64,000 bases of DNA from Sphingopyxis macrogoltabida (GCF_001307295.1 NZ_CP012700.1:3041001-3105000), one strand, 5' to 3'; positions 45,122 through 54,229 are shown, counted from the first letter of the stretch. Notes: generated from the sequence alone by a model not told the origin. Numbers and translations: made by a program.

Positions 45122-46210
45122 ATGCCAGCTTGCCGACACTTGCGCGCGACTTCCGCATCGGGGAGCAGCGGCGCCAGGCGCCAAGTCGAGCCGAAGAAGA
45201 CGCGCCGGTCCTTTCGCTGGGCGGTACCTGTCGGGCTCGGCGCAGTTCTCGCTTTCATCCCCGCTCCAGCGCAAGCATCCAAATGTCCGAGCGACACGAT
45301 CTTCAACCCGATCACCAAGGTGCGTTGGAACTGCATCTTCCCCATCACCATCGGCGGCGTGCGCGCCGGCAGCTACGACAAGCTCGACAAGGCGCTCGAC
45401 GCACAATCGGCGTCGAAACCGCTGTGTGCGTGCCGCAAAGGTGCAACCTTCTGGTTCGGTGTCAAGGTCAGTTTCTGGACTCCGAACCGGATGATCGACG
45501 TGGTGACCGAACCCGGCTGCATGATGGCGCTCGGCACGGACATCATGGCGACCGGCGGCAAGCTCCAGGGCAGCCAGTCGTCGATTTCGGACGGCACGAA
45601 CACGACGAAGTTGTTCGCGCAGATGCACTATTATGTCGCGCCGGTCTGGAAGATGCTCGACATGTTCAGCGATCTTCCGTGCCTCGAGGATGACGGTTTC
45701 GACGTCGCGCTGATGACCGAGGTGATGCCGACCTGGCAGTCGGGGACGCTGGGAGCGATCATCCAGCCCGAAGGCATCCTGTTCGGCAATCCCGCGGCCG
45801 GCCTTGCCTGCATGTCCGACAGCGCCGCGGCGGCAGCGGGCAAGGTCATCGACCCGCTCTTCTGGTGCATGGGCAGTTGGGGAAGCACCTATCCTGTCGC
45901 CGGCGACATTCACATGGGCGACCGCGTCGAAGCCTGGGCGGGGCTGGCAGCGCGCGGCACGTTCATGATGGGCCGGCTCGGCGCGCTGACCATCCATTCG
46001 GCGGACGGCTGCTCGTTCAAGCCGCAGCCGATCTGGACCAAGAGCCGATACAAACTCCAGCTCATGGAGCCGGTGAAGGGCGGCAAGTGCGTCAACATCG
46101 GCCGTCCCGGCGCGCTCTGGACCTCCGGCAAACACGCGCCGGGCAAGGACAACGCCCAGTTCATGCTCTTCGAGAAAGCGATCTGCTGTGCCGGCATTTC
46201 GACGCCCTGA
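45122..46210 (+). CDS. traU: TraU, conjugal pilus assembly protein
   Basis: 362 residues from ATG 45122 (the frame is open further upstream). After a signal region (VPVGLGAVLAFIPAPAQAS) the mature protein has the TraU wording: CPSDTIFNPITKVRWNCIFP, PLCACRKGATFWFGVKVSFW, DPLFWCMGSWGSTYPVAG. About ten Cys are spread through it, which explains the disulfide isomerases in the cluster. Periplasmic, needed for DNA transfer and pilus assembly. Confidence 0.92.
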   Translation: MPACRHLRATSASGSSGARRQVEPKKTRRSFRWAVPVGLGAVLAFIPAPAQASKCPSDTIFNPITKVRWNCIFPITIGGVRAGSYDKLDKALDAQSASKPLCACRKGATFWFGVKVSFWTPNRMIDVVTEPGCMMALGTDIMATGGKLQGSQSSISDGTNTTKLFAQMHYYVAPVWKMLDMFSDLPCLEDDGFDVALMTEVMPTWQSGTLGAIIQPEGILFGNPAAGLACMSDSAAAAAGKVIDPLFWCMGSWGSTYPVAGDIHMGDRVEAWAGLAARGTFMMGRLGALTIHSADGCSFKPQPIWTKSRYKLQLMEPVKGGKCVNIGRPGALWTSGKHAPGKDNAQFMLFEKAICCAGISTP

Positions 46211-46301
46211 CCCGGCACTTCCCGATCGTCTCGTGCGCAGCCCGGAATCGGCCCGGTCTGCCCGCCACAGCCCCGGTGGCTGCCGGCAGGCGCGCGAGGC
46301 G

Positions 46302-46336
46302 GGAGCGGCGCCCTGCCCCCTCTCGGGCGCCGCTCC
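46302..46336. other. Perfect 12-bp hairpin between traU and traN
   Basis: Arms GGAGCGGCGCCC and GGGCGCCGCTCC with an 11-base loop, with no T run after. It lies in the 327-bp gap 46211-46537, where I see no gene. It may stabilise or process the transcript, or be a protein site. Confidence 0.5.
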
Positions 46337-46537
46337 ACCTGCAGACGATACGGGTAAATTGCCATCGCCACAAGCGAGACCGGCCCTGATCCCGCCGTGT
46401 CCTCGGGTAAAAGCGGTGCTCACGGTGTTCGACGGCCAGGCCGTCTATCGGCACCTCTCGCCCGGATCCGATGACTTCCGGGCGGGAGACCTGTTTCGGC
46501 TCGCGCATGGATCGCGCACTGTGGACGGTGATCGTTC

Positions 46538-48484
46538 GTGAAGCGCTCGGTTTCTCTCCTGTTGCTGCCGATGGCGGCAATGGCTTCCGCCAGCACACTG
46601 GCGCAGTCAGTCGAGGACCGCGCGCGCGCAGCCGCGGAAGCTTCTCGCGCGAAGTCCTCGACCAGCAAGGCGATCCAGGAGAATTACCTCACCCCCGGCC
46701 TCAGCGGACAGCCGATCGCGACGGTCGATCGCAGCCAGAGCTTTACGCCGAGTCTCGCCTGCCAGAAAACATCGAGCCTCCTCGAAATCCTGATCCAGCC
46801 TGACGGCACGGGCGACATCAACACCGTCCGCATCGCCCGCGACACCGATCTCGACGGCAGCTTCGACCGCGTGTCCACCTTGCCCGTGCCCGTCTCGGGC
46901 ATCTGCGCCAACGGCGTCATCGCTTGCCAGCCCGGAAGCTGGAACGCGTGCAACTATCATCGTTGGAACGTCGATGTCTCGGGCGACCTGGGGCTCGCCG
47001 CCGCCGAAATGGCCGAACTCGCGGGCTGTTACTGCGTCAACAACAGCTGCGGCGCGAATCTCGTGATGGACAATCTGCCGTCGGTGCTCAAGGATCTCGG
47101 CGGCGGCGCGATCGGCGCACTCACGAGCCACGATCCCCGCGTCGGCGTGGCCGAGGCGCGCATCAACGGCCCGCTGATCCAGTATGTCGGAGCGCAATCA
47201 ACCGCCTGCACGGCTTTGCCGGACCTTCCGCAAACAGCCTATCGCGGCCGTCCGACTTCGATCCTCGGCGACGCCGCGGCGACCGCAGCCGGAAGCTCGC
47301 TGTTCCAGAGCCTCAAGGGATCGCCCGCCGGCATCGGCAAGGCCGAACAGGTCCGCGCCTGCACGATCGAACGCGACGTCACACTGCGGCCGCTCGCGTA
47401 TGAGGATATCGTCTCCGCGACGGGCGTCATCTATTCGGTTCAGGGCTGCGGCGAAGGCTGCCGACGCTTTCGCATCATCGGAGATGGCAATTGCAGTAGC
47501 GCGCCGCCGATCTTCACCGCGCGCTTCGAAGTCAGCGACCCCGCGAAGCTCCTGTCGGCGCGGATCGTCGAGATGGGCGCCGACGACTGGGTCCAGGGCC
47601 GCATCAACGGCCGCGTCGTCGGCTCCGCGGGGCCGCGTCCGTGGCTGACGACAGGATTGCCTTCAGGCGACTGCCGCACCGATGGCGGCGCGGCGCGCAA
47701 TTACACCTCCTATGATTTTACCACCGACCTGCGGGCGGGGCCGACGACGGTGTCGGCACGCGTGCGCGGCGGCGGCGGCGGTGCGCCTCTCACGACCGAA
47801 TGGGGACTGGTCGACGTCGAGATTCGCGTTTCGGACGCATGCGAACCGAGCGACCGGCTCGTCGACCAGTGCGAAGATATTGGCGCCAATCAAAAGTGCC
47901 GCCTCGACAGCGAGAGCGTCGATGGCGTCCAGACGTTTCTGAACGGCGTCGGCACCGGCCTTCGCCCCCTCCCGCGGTCGCGCCAGTTCGGCACGGGCAG
48001 TTGCACCGCTACCCTTACCCGCGACTTTTTCCTGCGCCAGCGGACCTATAAATGCGCGATCGACACCGGCGCGATGCCCGAACCCGACCTGTCGCGCGGC
48101 GCCTATATCATCGATCGTTCGACCGAGACGCTGCTCGCCGACCGCGTTCGGACGGCCGACGGCGGCAGCGCCGCGTCTACGCGCGCCTTCGCGCTTCCCG
48201 ATCGCGGCTCGGTTCCAGCTTGCGAGGCGGTCTGCAAGACGCGCTCTGCGAAAGCCAATACCGACGCGGCGCCTGCGGGCGTCGTCGGCGCGCAGCAGAC
48301 CAGCCCGACCGGCTTCGACACCTTCTATCACGCCTGCTCACCGGGCAATGTCTGTCCCGCCGGTCCCGGCGAGACCATCGTCACGCCCTGCGGCTGCCTT
48401 GATACCTTTCCCGAGGCGGTGGTCATGATGCAAACGGTCAGGCTCGCTGGCGCCGATCTCGCCTGCACGGCGACAGCGCGATGA
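46538..48484 (+). CDS. traN: TraN-like mating-pair protein, N-terminal polypeptide
   Basis: 648 residues from GTG 46538. Signal peptide (SVSLLLLPMAAMASASTLAQ) and many Cys in pairs (CYCVNNSC, GCGEGCRR, KCAIDTG, GCLDTF). F-type TraN stabilises mating pairs from the outer membrane and is normally one long Cys-rich protein. Here the characteristic C-terminal part is on the next gene, whose ATG overlaps this stop by 4 bases. The middle region differs from classical TraN, so the name rests on context and Cys pattern. Confidence 0.72.
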   Translation: MKRSVSLLLLPMAAMASASTLAQSVEDRARAAAEASRAKSSTSKAIQENYLTPGLSGQPIATVDRSQSFTPSLACQKTSSLLEILIQPDGTGDINTVRIARDTDLDGSFDRVSTLPVPVSGICANGVIACQPGSWNACNYHRWNVDVSGDLGLAAAEMAELAGCYCVNNSCGANLVMDNLPSVLKDLGGGAIGALTSHDPRVGVAEARINGPLIQYVGAQSTACTALPDLPQTAYRGRPTSILGDAAATAAGSSLFQSLKGSPAGIGKAEQVRACTIERDVTLRPLAYEDIVSATGVIYSVQGCGEGCRRFRIIGDGNCSSAPPIFTARFEVSDPAKLLSARIVEMGADDWVQGRINGRVVGSAGPRPWLTTGLPSGDCRTDGGAARNYTSYDFTTDLRAGPTTVSARVRGGGGGAPLTTEWGLVDVEIRVSDACEPSDRLVDQCEDIGANQKCRLDSESVDGVQTFLNGVGTGLRPLPRSRQFGTGSCTATLTRDFFLRQRTYKCAIDTGAMPEPDLSRGAYIIDRSTETLLADRVRTADGGSAASTRAFALPDRGSVPACEAVCKTRSAKANTDAAPAGVVGAQQTSPTGFDTFYHACSPGNVCPAGPGETIVTPCGCLDTFPEAVVMMQTVRLAGADLACTATAR

Positions 48485-49590
48485 TGGGCCGCTTTCTCTT
48501 CTGGCCGTCGCGCCTCGCGCTGATCCTGTTCGGCATCGTCGCCTTCGCGCTCGCCGTTTACGCGTCGGCAGCGCAGGCGCAGCAGATTTGCGCGGTCGAC
48601 CTCAATGGCAATGGTGACGCCGACGACGCGGGCGAGACCGCTAGCTGCGTCGGGATGCAAGGTGGTAGCTGGCAGTGCCCGATCGAACGGGCATCGTGCG
48701 CGCCCGAGCCCGGCGGCGCGTCGTCCTGCCCGCTTGGTTCGCAATATGCGTGCGAGACGCTGGCGAGCGGCGGCGTGCCGAGTTGCTCGCCGAACGCCTG
48801 CATCGATACCGCGGCAAACCCGATCGAGGATGAACCCGTCGTCGACGATCCGGGCGCGCCCGCCGACGGCGAAGTCGACACCGACGGCAATTGTCTCGGG
48901 AACATCGAGATATTCGGCGGCCGCGCGCTGCGCTGCCGCCCAGCGGGCCTCAAGACAACCTTTTCCAACTGCTGCAAGGACAAGGGTAAGATCGTCAAGG
49001 ACGGAATGGGCTCGTCGATCGCGTCGACGCAGACGAAGATCGCGATCGCCAAGGGCGTGTTCACCGGAGCCCAAGCCGCCTATGCCGCCTTCCAGGCGGG
49101 CGCGACGGCAAGCCAGGCGGCGAGCGCGGGCGCCAATGCGATCATTGTCGGCATCGATCCGACCTCGATCGCGATCAGCCTCGCGGTCAACGTCATGATC
49201 GAGTTCCTCCTCTCCTCCTGCGACCAGCAGGACATGGAGACGGGCATGCTACGCGGCTCGGGCATGTGCGTCGAGGTCGGCTCCTATTGCTCGTCGAAGA
49301 TCCTCGGCATCTGCGTCCAGAAGTCGCGCAGCCATTGCTGCTTCAATACCAAGCTCGGCCGCATCATCCAGGAACAGGGCCGCCCGCAGCTGAAGTCGTT
49401 CGCGGATGGCTGGGGACCGGTGAAGACGCCGAACTGCCGCGGGTTCACGCCCGAAGAGTTCCAAGCGCTCGACTTCAGCCGAATGGACCTCTCCGAATAT
49501 TATTCGGAAGTTCAGGCCCGCGCGCAGGCCGACATCCAGTCAGACATGAAGGATCGTATCGATGCCTATATGCAGGCCATCGGCCGCTAG
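48481..49590 (+). CDS. traN: TraN-like mating-pair protein, C-terminal polypeptide
   Basis: 369 residues. It has its own signal peptide (LALILFGIVAFALAVYASAAQAQ), so the split is not a simple lesion. The end carries the TraN C-terminal wording: RSHCCFNTKLGRIIQEQGRPQL and CRGFTPEEFQALDFSRMDLSEYYSE. A hydrophobic stretch (IDPTSIAISLAVNVMIEFLL) lies in the middle. Starts inside the preceding stop and overlaps trbC by 29 bases. Probably acts as a complex with the preceding protein. Confidence 0.82.
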   Translation: MMGRFLFWPSRLALILFGIVAFALAVYASAAQAQQICAVDLNGNGDADDAGETASCVGMQGGSWQCPIERASCAPEPGGASSCPLGSQYACETLASGGVPSCSPNACIDTAANPIEDEPVVDDPGAPADGEVDTDGNCLGNIEIFGGRALRCRPAGLKTTFSNCCKDKGKIVKDGMGSSIASTQTKIAIAKGVFTGAQAAYAAFQAGATASQAASAGANAIIVGIDPTSIAISLAVNVMIEFLLSSCDQQDMETGMLRGSGMCVEVGSYCSSKILGICVQKSRSHCCFNTKLGRIIQEQGRPQLKSFADGWGPVKTPNCRGFTPEEFQALDFSRMDLSEYYSEVQARAQADIQSDMKDRIDAYMQAIGR

Positions 49591-50455
49591 GCGCCGCGCC
49601 GTACTCGCGGTGGCGCTCGCCGACGTAGCCGGCATCGCCGGCCTTGCCGCAGCGCAAATATCGCCGGGCATCGACGACAACCCGTCGGCGCGCGAGAAGG
49701 TAGAACGCGAGGGCGAAGCGGCGATGGACCGGCTGAAGGGCGCGGTGTCGCGCCGCAAAGCCCAACAGCAAAACGGCCCATCTGACCTGCCGAAGCCGAG
49801 CGAGGTCGAACGCCGGCGCGCCTTCGAGGCGATGCGCGACCGTGCCAAGTCGCCAGCGATGGAAGCCCGCGCCCGCGATGCGCTTGAGACCGGCAAAGAC
49901 CGCTTCGCCGCAGAGCGCGAGGCGATGGCGAAGCGGCTCGGCCAGGCACTCGGGCTCGAAGCGCCCGAGATCAAGGCCGTCGCCGATGCCGGTCCGGCGC
50001 CGGCGGCGAAAGGCTGGGTGCCTGTGCTGTTCGTCTCCTCGTCGATGCCGTCGTCAACGCTGCGCACCTATGCAGCGCAGCTCGAGAAGGCACGCGGTGT
50101 CCTCGCGTTTCGCGGCATGCCGGGCGGGATGGCCAAGGTCGCGCCGATGGCGAAGCTCACCGCCGAGATTCTCCGCCTCGATCCCGGCTGCGAGGGACCG
50201 GCATGCGTGATGCGCGACGTGCAGGTGATCGTCGACCCGCTGGTCTTTCGCCAGCACGGCGTCACCCGCGTGCCCGCGCTCGCCATGATCCCGGGCGATC
50301 CGGTGCTCCCCTATTGCGAGCGCGAGGAGGAAAGTCCGCGCGGGAGCCATATCGCTTACGGCGATGCCGCCCTTTCCGGTTTGCTCGAAGAAATTGCCCG
50401 CCTCGGCGGAAAAGAGGAGGTGCGCGATGCTCAGTCTCGCCTGGAAGGCCGGTAA
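49562..50455 (+). CDS. trbC: TrbC, F-type pilin assembly protein
   Basis: 297 residues. Signal region followed by a helical charged part (KVEREGEAAMDRLKGAVSRRK) and the TrbC_Ftype domain: VPVLFVSSSMPSSTLRTYAAQ, GVLAFRGMPGGM, VIVDPLVFRQHGVTRVPALAM. This domain is a thioredoxin-like fold without the CxxC. It works with TraW and TraU in pilus assembly. It overlaps both neighbours, so the operon is compact. Confidence 0.9.
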   Translation: MPICRPSAARRRAVLAVALADVAGIAGLAAAQISPGIDDNPSAREKVEREGEAAMDRLKGAVSRRKAQQQNGPSDLPKPSEVERRRAFEAMRDRAKSPAMEARARDALETGKDRFAAEREAMAKRLGQALGLEAPEIKAVADAGPAPAAKGWVPVLFVSSSMPSSTLRTYAAQLEKARGVLAFRGMPGGMAKVAPMAKLTAEILRLDPGCEGPACVMRDVQVIVDPLVFRQHGVTRVPALAMIPGDPVLPYCEREEESPRGSHIAYGDAALSGLLEEIARLGGKEEVRDAQSRLEGR

Positions 50456-51026
50456 GCATCTGGCGATCGGTTTGAAGGGACTGCCGCGGCGCGCAGCCGT
50501 TGCGCTCGGCAGTCCGGGGCTCGGCGAGCCCGCGCGCCCCGACCGGCTCTGGAAGGCGACGGCGATCGTTGTGCCACTCGGGCTTCTGACGTGCTGGGCG
50601 ATGCAGCAAGCCATTCTCGTGATGTCGCCGTCGATCGACGCCTGGGCGGTGCGCGCGGCGCCGGGGCCGATCGAGAAGGGCGATTTCGTCCTGTTCATGC
50701 TCTCCCATCCGCTGGCCGGCCCCGAACCGGTCAAGGTGACCAAGCGCGCGCTTTGCATGCCCGGCGAGCGCATATCGCTGATCGAGAAACCGTCGACGAT
50801 GGAGCCCCACGCCATGGACGGGTGGTATTATTGCGACGGCGTCCTGCTCGGCGTGACCAAGCCCTACGGGCGAAATGGCCAGCGGCTCGACTATTGGCGG
50901 CCCGATCACGGGCTGATCCCGCCGGGATTGATCTATGTCGGCTCGCTGCACCCGAGCGGGTTCGACAGCCGCTATTACGGACCGGTGCCGATCGCGCGCC
51001 TCACCCGCATGGAGAAGCTGCTGTGA
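50427..51026 (+). CDS. traF: TraF-type S26 signal peptidase of conjugation
   Basis: 199 residues from ATG 50427. One membrane helix (ATAIVVPLGLLTCWAMQQAIL), then S26-type motifs: MSPSID with the likely nucleophile Ser, KGDFVLFMLSHPL, and KVTKRALCMPGE with the general-base Lys, ending with SGFDSRYYGPVPIARL. Such TraF/TrhF peptidases mature pilin in RP4-like and some F-like systems. The gene name traF is shared with the unrelated thioredoxin protein that follows. Confidence 0.85.
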   Translation: MLSLAWKAGKHLAIGLKGLPRRAAVALGSPGLGEPARPDRLWKATAIVVPLGLLTCWAMQQAILVMSPSIDAWAVRAAPGPIEKGDFVLFMLSHPLAGPEPVKVTKRALCMPGERISLIEKPSTMEPHAMDGWYYCDGVLLGVTKPYGRNGQRLDYWRPDHGLIPPGLIYVGSLHPSGFDSRYYGPVPIARLTRMEKLL

Positions 51027-51901
51027 TCCGCCCTGCCCTCCTCGCGGCGCTCATCACGGCCTTCCCCGCCGCCGCGCAGCCGACCTCACCCACCCGCGAA
51101 CCGAAGCAGGGCTATTGGTGGTATCAGGCACCGCCGCCGGTCGAAGATGCGGATGCCGAGCCCGACGCGCTGATGAAGCCGGCGATACCGCCGATGGCGG
51201 AACTGGCGACATGGACGCCGCCCAAAATCCGCAAGCTGATCGAGCAGCAACGCGACTATGCAGCGACCGTGCTCACCGTCGACGCGGTCGCGGACTTCTG
51301 GCGGCTGCAGGACTTCGCGCGGCGCAAGGCACGTGCGTTCGCAGGCGTGACTCAGATCGCCTTGCTTCAGAACCCCGAACTCAATGCCAAGTCCGCCAAC
51401 CCGATCGTCGGCGACGCGCGCGCGGCGATGGGTGCCGAGAAGGAAGCGGTTCGCCGCCGGTATCTCCGCGCCCACGCAAGCCAGTTCGCGCTCGTCATGT
51501 TCTCGCGGAATTCCTGTGGCTATTGCCGGGTGCAATGGCCGATCCTCGAACGGTTCCGCGAGGAGACGGGCTGGCAGGTCACACAGATGGATCTCGAGCG
51601 CCGACCGGAGCTCGGACAGCGCTTCGGCGTCGAGGTGACACCGACGACGATGGTGATCCGCCGCGACAGCTCGGCAAGGATGGTGATCGCGTCGGGTGTC
51701 GAATCCTATCCCAATCTCGCGCAGACCACATACCAGGCCGTGCGGCTGATGCTCGGCGACATTCGGCCCGAACAGTTCCTGACCGGCGCGGGCGAGGAAG
51801 ATGGTTTCTTCGACGCACTCGGCAATGGGCCGGTTTCCGCGACCGATCCCCGTGTGTTGGGCGGCGACCTCGTCGGTGCGGGCTTGGAGCCGCGTCGATG
51901 A
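51023..51901 (+). CDS. traF: TraF, thioredoxin-fold conjugal transfer protein (F type)
   Basis: 292 residues from GTG 51023, overlapping the preceding stop. Signal peptide, the TraF entry KQGYWWYQAPPP, a helical linker, and a thioredoxin domain with FSRNSCGYCRVQWPILERF (CxxC about 165-168) and cis-Pro VTPTTMV. It helps folding of the Cys-rich TraU/TraN proteins and pilus assembly. The last 40 residues are followed immediately by the inverted vapBC pair. Confidence 0.92.
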   Translation: MIRPALLAALITAFPAAAQPTSPTREPKQGYWWYQAPPPVEDADAEPDALMKPAIPPMAELATWTPPKIRKLIEQQRDYAATVLTVDAVADFWRLQDFARRKARAFAGVTQIALLQNPELNAKSANPIVGDARAAMGAEKEAVRRRYLRAHASQFALVMFSRNSCGYCRVQWPILERFREETGWQVTQMDLERRPELGQRFGVEVTPTTMVIRRDSSARMVIASGVESYPNLAQTTYQAVRLMLGDIRPEQFLTGAGEEDGFFDALGNGPVSATDPRVLGGDLVGAGLEPRR

Positions 51902-51936
51902 CAGCGTCTATTGCCGAGCAGCGCAGCGCAGTTGGA

Positions 51937-52347
51937 TCAAGCTTTCGATTGATCGGGGTTCATCGCAGATTGCCCATGCTTTGCCAGAAGGCCAACAGCG
52001 CCTCGATCGAAGCTCACGAAGGTCTCGCCTCCCAGCCATTGGCCATCGTGGGCGATGACCCCATCAGCGAAGTCTCCACCTTGCTCCAGTATTGCAAGCC
52101 CCGCTTCAACAGCCTGTCGGTCCGCTGCGACATTGCCGGCGTCGATAAGCAATCTGACCGATGCAGCGACCCTTGCCGCCTCATAGCGATACACTTTTCT
52201 GAGCACCCAGCAGAACTCGCACAAGGCCGGAAGCGTCACAGCAACAAGTTCTGCTTCCTTCAGGAGCTTTTTTGCCAAGGGGCTTTGAACGGGATCGTCC
52301 AGCGTTGCGGATCGGACGAGGATATTGGTGTCGGCAGTAATTTTCAC
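51937..52347 (-). CDS. vapC: VapC-type PIN-domain toxin
   Basis: 136 residues from a GTG overlapping the antitoxin stop. PIN motifs are visible: ITADTNILVR (Asp6), ALCEFCWVL (Glu), DFADGVIAH (Asp), and a C-terminal SFDRGAVGLL Asp. VapC proteins are Mg-dependent ribonucleases cutting tRNA or rRNA. The pair is opposite to the transfer operon and separates traF from the last thioredoxin-fold gene, so it probably arrived later and aids maintenance of the element. Confidence 0.9.
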   Translation of the reverse strand: MKITADTNILVRSATLDDPVQSPLAKKLLKEAELVAVTLPALCEFCWVLRKVYRYEAARVAASVRLLIDAGNVAADRQAVEAGLAILEQGGDFADGVIAHDGQWLGGETFVSFDRGAVGLLAKHGQSAMNPDQSKA

Positions 52348-52595
52348 AGCTGTCCGGCCCAGCCCTTTTCAATGGCCTCATTCATCTCCTCGATCGAGAT
52401 GGGCCGCTGGCCTTCCCGCTTGAGTGACCCGAAGAAATCCTCAATCTTTCCGGAAGGCCTGATGGCCCGAATCTTGATTTCACCGCCGGGGAGTTTGTCA
52501 AAGCTGATCTTGTCGCCTGGATGGACGCCGAGATGCCTGAGCAATTCCTTCCGCAGCGTGACCTGCCCTTTCGCGGTAATGGTAACAGCGTTCAT
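52344..52595 (-). CDS. vapB: AbrB/MazE-type antitoxin partner of VapC
   Basis: 83 residues from ATG 52595 (AAGGACT upstream). The swapped-hairpin AbrB fold is clear: AVTITAKGQVTLRKELLRHLGVHPGDKISFDKLPGGEIKIR, followed by a linker and a C-terminal helix (SIEEMNEAIEKGW) that should bind the toxin. GTGA overlap with the toxin gene gives translational coupling and the usual autorepression. Confidence 0.9.
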   Translation of the reverse strand: MNAVTITAKGQVTLRKELLRHLGVHPGDKISFDKLPGGEIKIRAIRPSGKIEDFFGSLKREGQRPISIEEMNEAIEKGWAGQL

Positions 52596-52659
52596 GTGGC
52601 GAGTCCTTTCAATAGCACAAGGTAAGAGCAAATCCCCTTACCTGCAAGGCGAGTTCAGT

Positions 52660-53220
52660 ATGTTGGCGCGATGTGCAAGCGCGCTGAGCATGAGCATCCT
52701 AGTCATTTCGCCCGGCATGGCGCAGACTGTCAGCCGCGAGGATGCAGCGCGCGCCGCGATCCATCCGGTCGGAACAACTGCGGCGATGAACCACTGGCTC
52801 TCGCGCGTTCCGGTGACGCGCGCTTTCCCGCCGGACTTTACCGAGGAACTGCGCGGACGCAGTTCGGCCTTCGTCGTCGAGATGAGCACCGCGCCCGGCT
52901 GCGTTCCCTGCGCCGATCTCTGGACCAAGCTCGGAAGTCTGGGAAGGCGATATGGCTGGCAGGTCCGCGCCATTTCCGCGCAGGAAGCGATGCTGCGATC
53001 GGGCCGGCTCGGCTTGCCCTGGATCGGGCATCCGGTCGCATGGGTGCGTCCGATGAACGATACGAACCGGATCATTCCAATCGCCGTCGGGACCGATCAT
53101 GCGCCCAATTTAGCGCGCAACCTCTATCTCGCCGCGAAGATGCTGACGGGCGTTCGCCCAGCGGTAGGCGTCCGCGCACTCTCGAAATTCACTGGAATCG
53201 TTGGGGGCCCGTCGCGATAA
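52660..53220 (+). CDS. Thioredoxin-fold transfer protein with CVPC motif
   Basis: 186 residues from ATG 52660. Signal peptide (ASALSMSILVISPGMAQ), then a thioredoxin-like domain with APGCVPCADLW (CxxC about 81-84). A Pro after the Cys pair's place for cis-Pro is less clear (GHPVAWVRP). TrbB-like periplasmic redox role is likely. It continues the transfer operon after the vapBC insertion and is its last recognisable gene. Confidence 0.72.
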   Translation: MLARCASALSMSILVISPGMAQTVSREDAARAAIHPVGTTAAMNHWLSRVPVTRAFPPDFTEELRGRSSAFVVEMSTAPGCVPCADLWTKLGSLGRRYGWQVRAISAQEAMLRSGRLGLPWIGHPVAWVRPMNDTNRIIPIAVGTDHAPNLARNLYLAAKMLTGVRPAVGVRALSKFTGIVGGPSR

Positions 53221-53412
53221 GCCGGACGGAACTTTCTTAGCTCTGGCGCGGAATCTGCTTGAAACATCAAAGCCATGATGCATGCTTCATAAGCTGAATC
53301 TGGTCTTGTCATTATTGCCTCGCGTCGGGCGTAGGACGCGACCTGAGCGAGATTCTTGTTTTGATAACCGCTCGCGACTATATGAAAACAACGATCCAAA
53401 CAGGATCGTGTT

Positions 53413-53688
53413 ATGAGTGGAATGATGGCAAACGCTGTAACTCAAGTGCTGACGACGGTGAACGCCCCTTATGGGGCGGCCGTTTCCGCACATCAGCTTG
53501 CTGCCATGATCGTCGACTTGAAGAGCGCGATTGACTGCAACGCGCCGGTTTTCGCTTTCTTCTCCGAAGTGCCGCTGAACGTCCAGGAACAGTTCATGGC
53601 AGCGATGGGCGTAGACGCAAGTCAAGCGAGCCAAGTCGCCGATAAAATCTCCGAACTTTCGGGCTACACGCTACCGCTGGCGGCCTGA
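53413..53688 (+). CDS. Small protein paired with the AbiEii-type toxin gene
   Basis: 91 residues, no recognised family. It reads GAAVSAHQLAAMIVDLKSAIDCNAPVFAFFSEVPLNVQEQF and a C-terminal helix with DASQASQVADKISEL. Its stop is 4 bp before the GTG of the nucleotidyltransferase gene, so it may be the cognate antitoxin. The upstream 190 bp contain an AT-rich stretch that could hold the promoter. Confidence 0.65.
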   Translation: MSGMMANAVTQVLTTVNAPYGAAVSAHQLAAMIVDLKSAIDCNAPVFAFFSEVPLNVQEQFMAAMGVDASQASQVADKISELSGYTLPLAA

Positions 53689-53692
53689 CGCC

Positions 53693-54133
53693 GTGTCTGC
53701 AAAGCGGCCGAGCGAATGGCCGGTCCTTTTCAATCTCGCCGTAGATATTCTTGACCATTTCAGGAAGGCGAACGGCTTCGCGCCTCAGTGGAGCTTCGGC
53801 GGCGGAACCGCACTGATGCTGCAGATCGATCATCGTGAAAGTCACGACATCGACCTGTTTCTGGACGATCCACAAATCCTCCCATTTCTCAATCCGGAAA
53901 CGCAAGGCATCAAACTCGATCACGCTCCTGACAGCTATCAGGCAGGCACCGATATGCTGAAGCTTGCTTATCACGATCTGGGCGAAATTGATTTCATCTG
54001 CTGCGACAGCATCATTCCAGATCCAACACGAGCGCACGACGTTCAAGGTCATGTCAAACGGCGTTCAAAAGGGACCCCCGATCGGCGTCGAAGAGGGACC
54101 CCCTTTTCGGATAATATGATGCTGGTTTGTTGA
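53693..54133 (+). pseudogene. AbiEii/AbiGii-type nucleotidyltransferase toxin, truncated by IS21
   Basis: From GTG 53693 the native part (to about 54051) gives WSFGGGTALMLQIDHRESHDIDLFLDD, the GG...D.DLF nucleotidyltransferase site of the AbiEii (DUF1814) family, and IDFICCDSI. After AHDVQG the frame runs into the IS21 end and stops at 54133. Typical members are about twice as long, and the missing part is not found on the other side of the IS21 element. Probably inactive. Confidence 0.85.
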
Positions 54134-54229
54134 AGATGGCCTTGCGCTGCGTGCGGCGGAGGGCGGGCGTAGCCCGACCGGAGGCGCGCGCAGCGCAAGA
54201 TAGATTTTTGAAGGCGCCGAAGGTGGCTG

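Noticed and set aside
44705..46423. 572-codon open frame on the minus strand
   Set aside because: It lies fully antisense to traU, has no ribosome site or family signature, and reflects the high-GC codon use of traU.
50935..52659. Long continuous frame through traF and vapBC up to the CVPC gene
   Set aside because: Only the part from ATG 52660 has a signal peptide and thioredoxin motif; the rest is out of frame with traF and antisense to vapBC.
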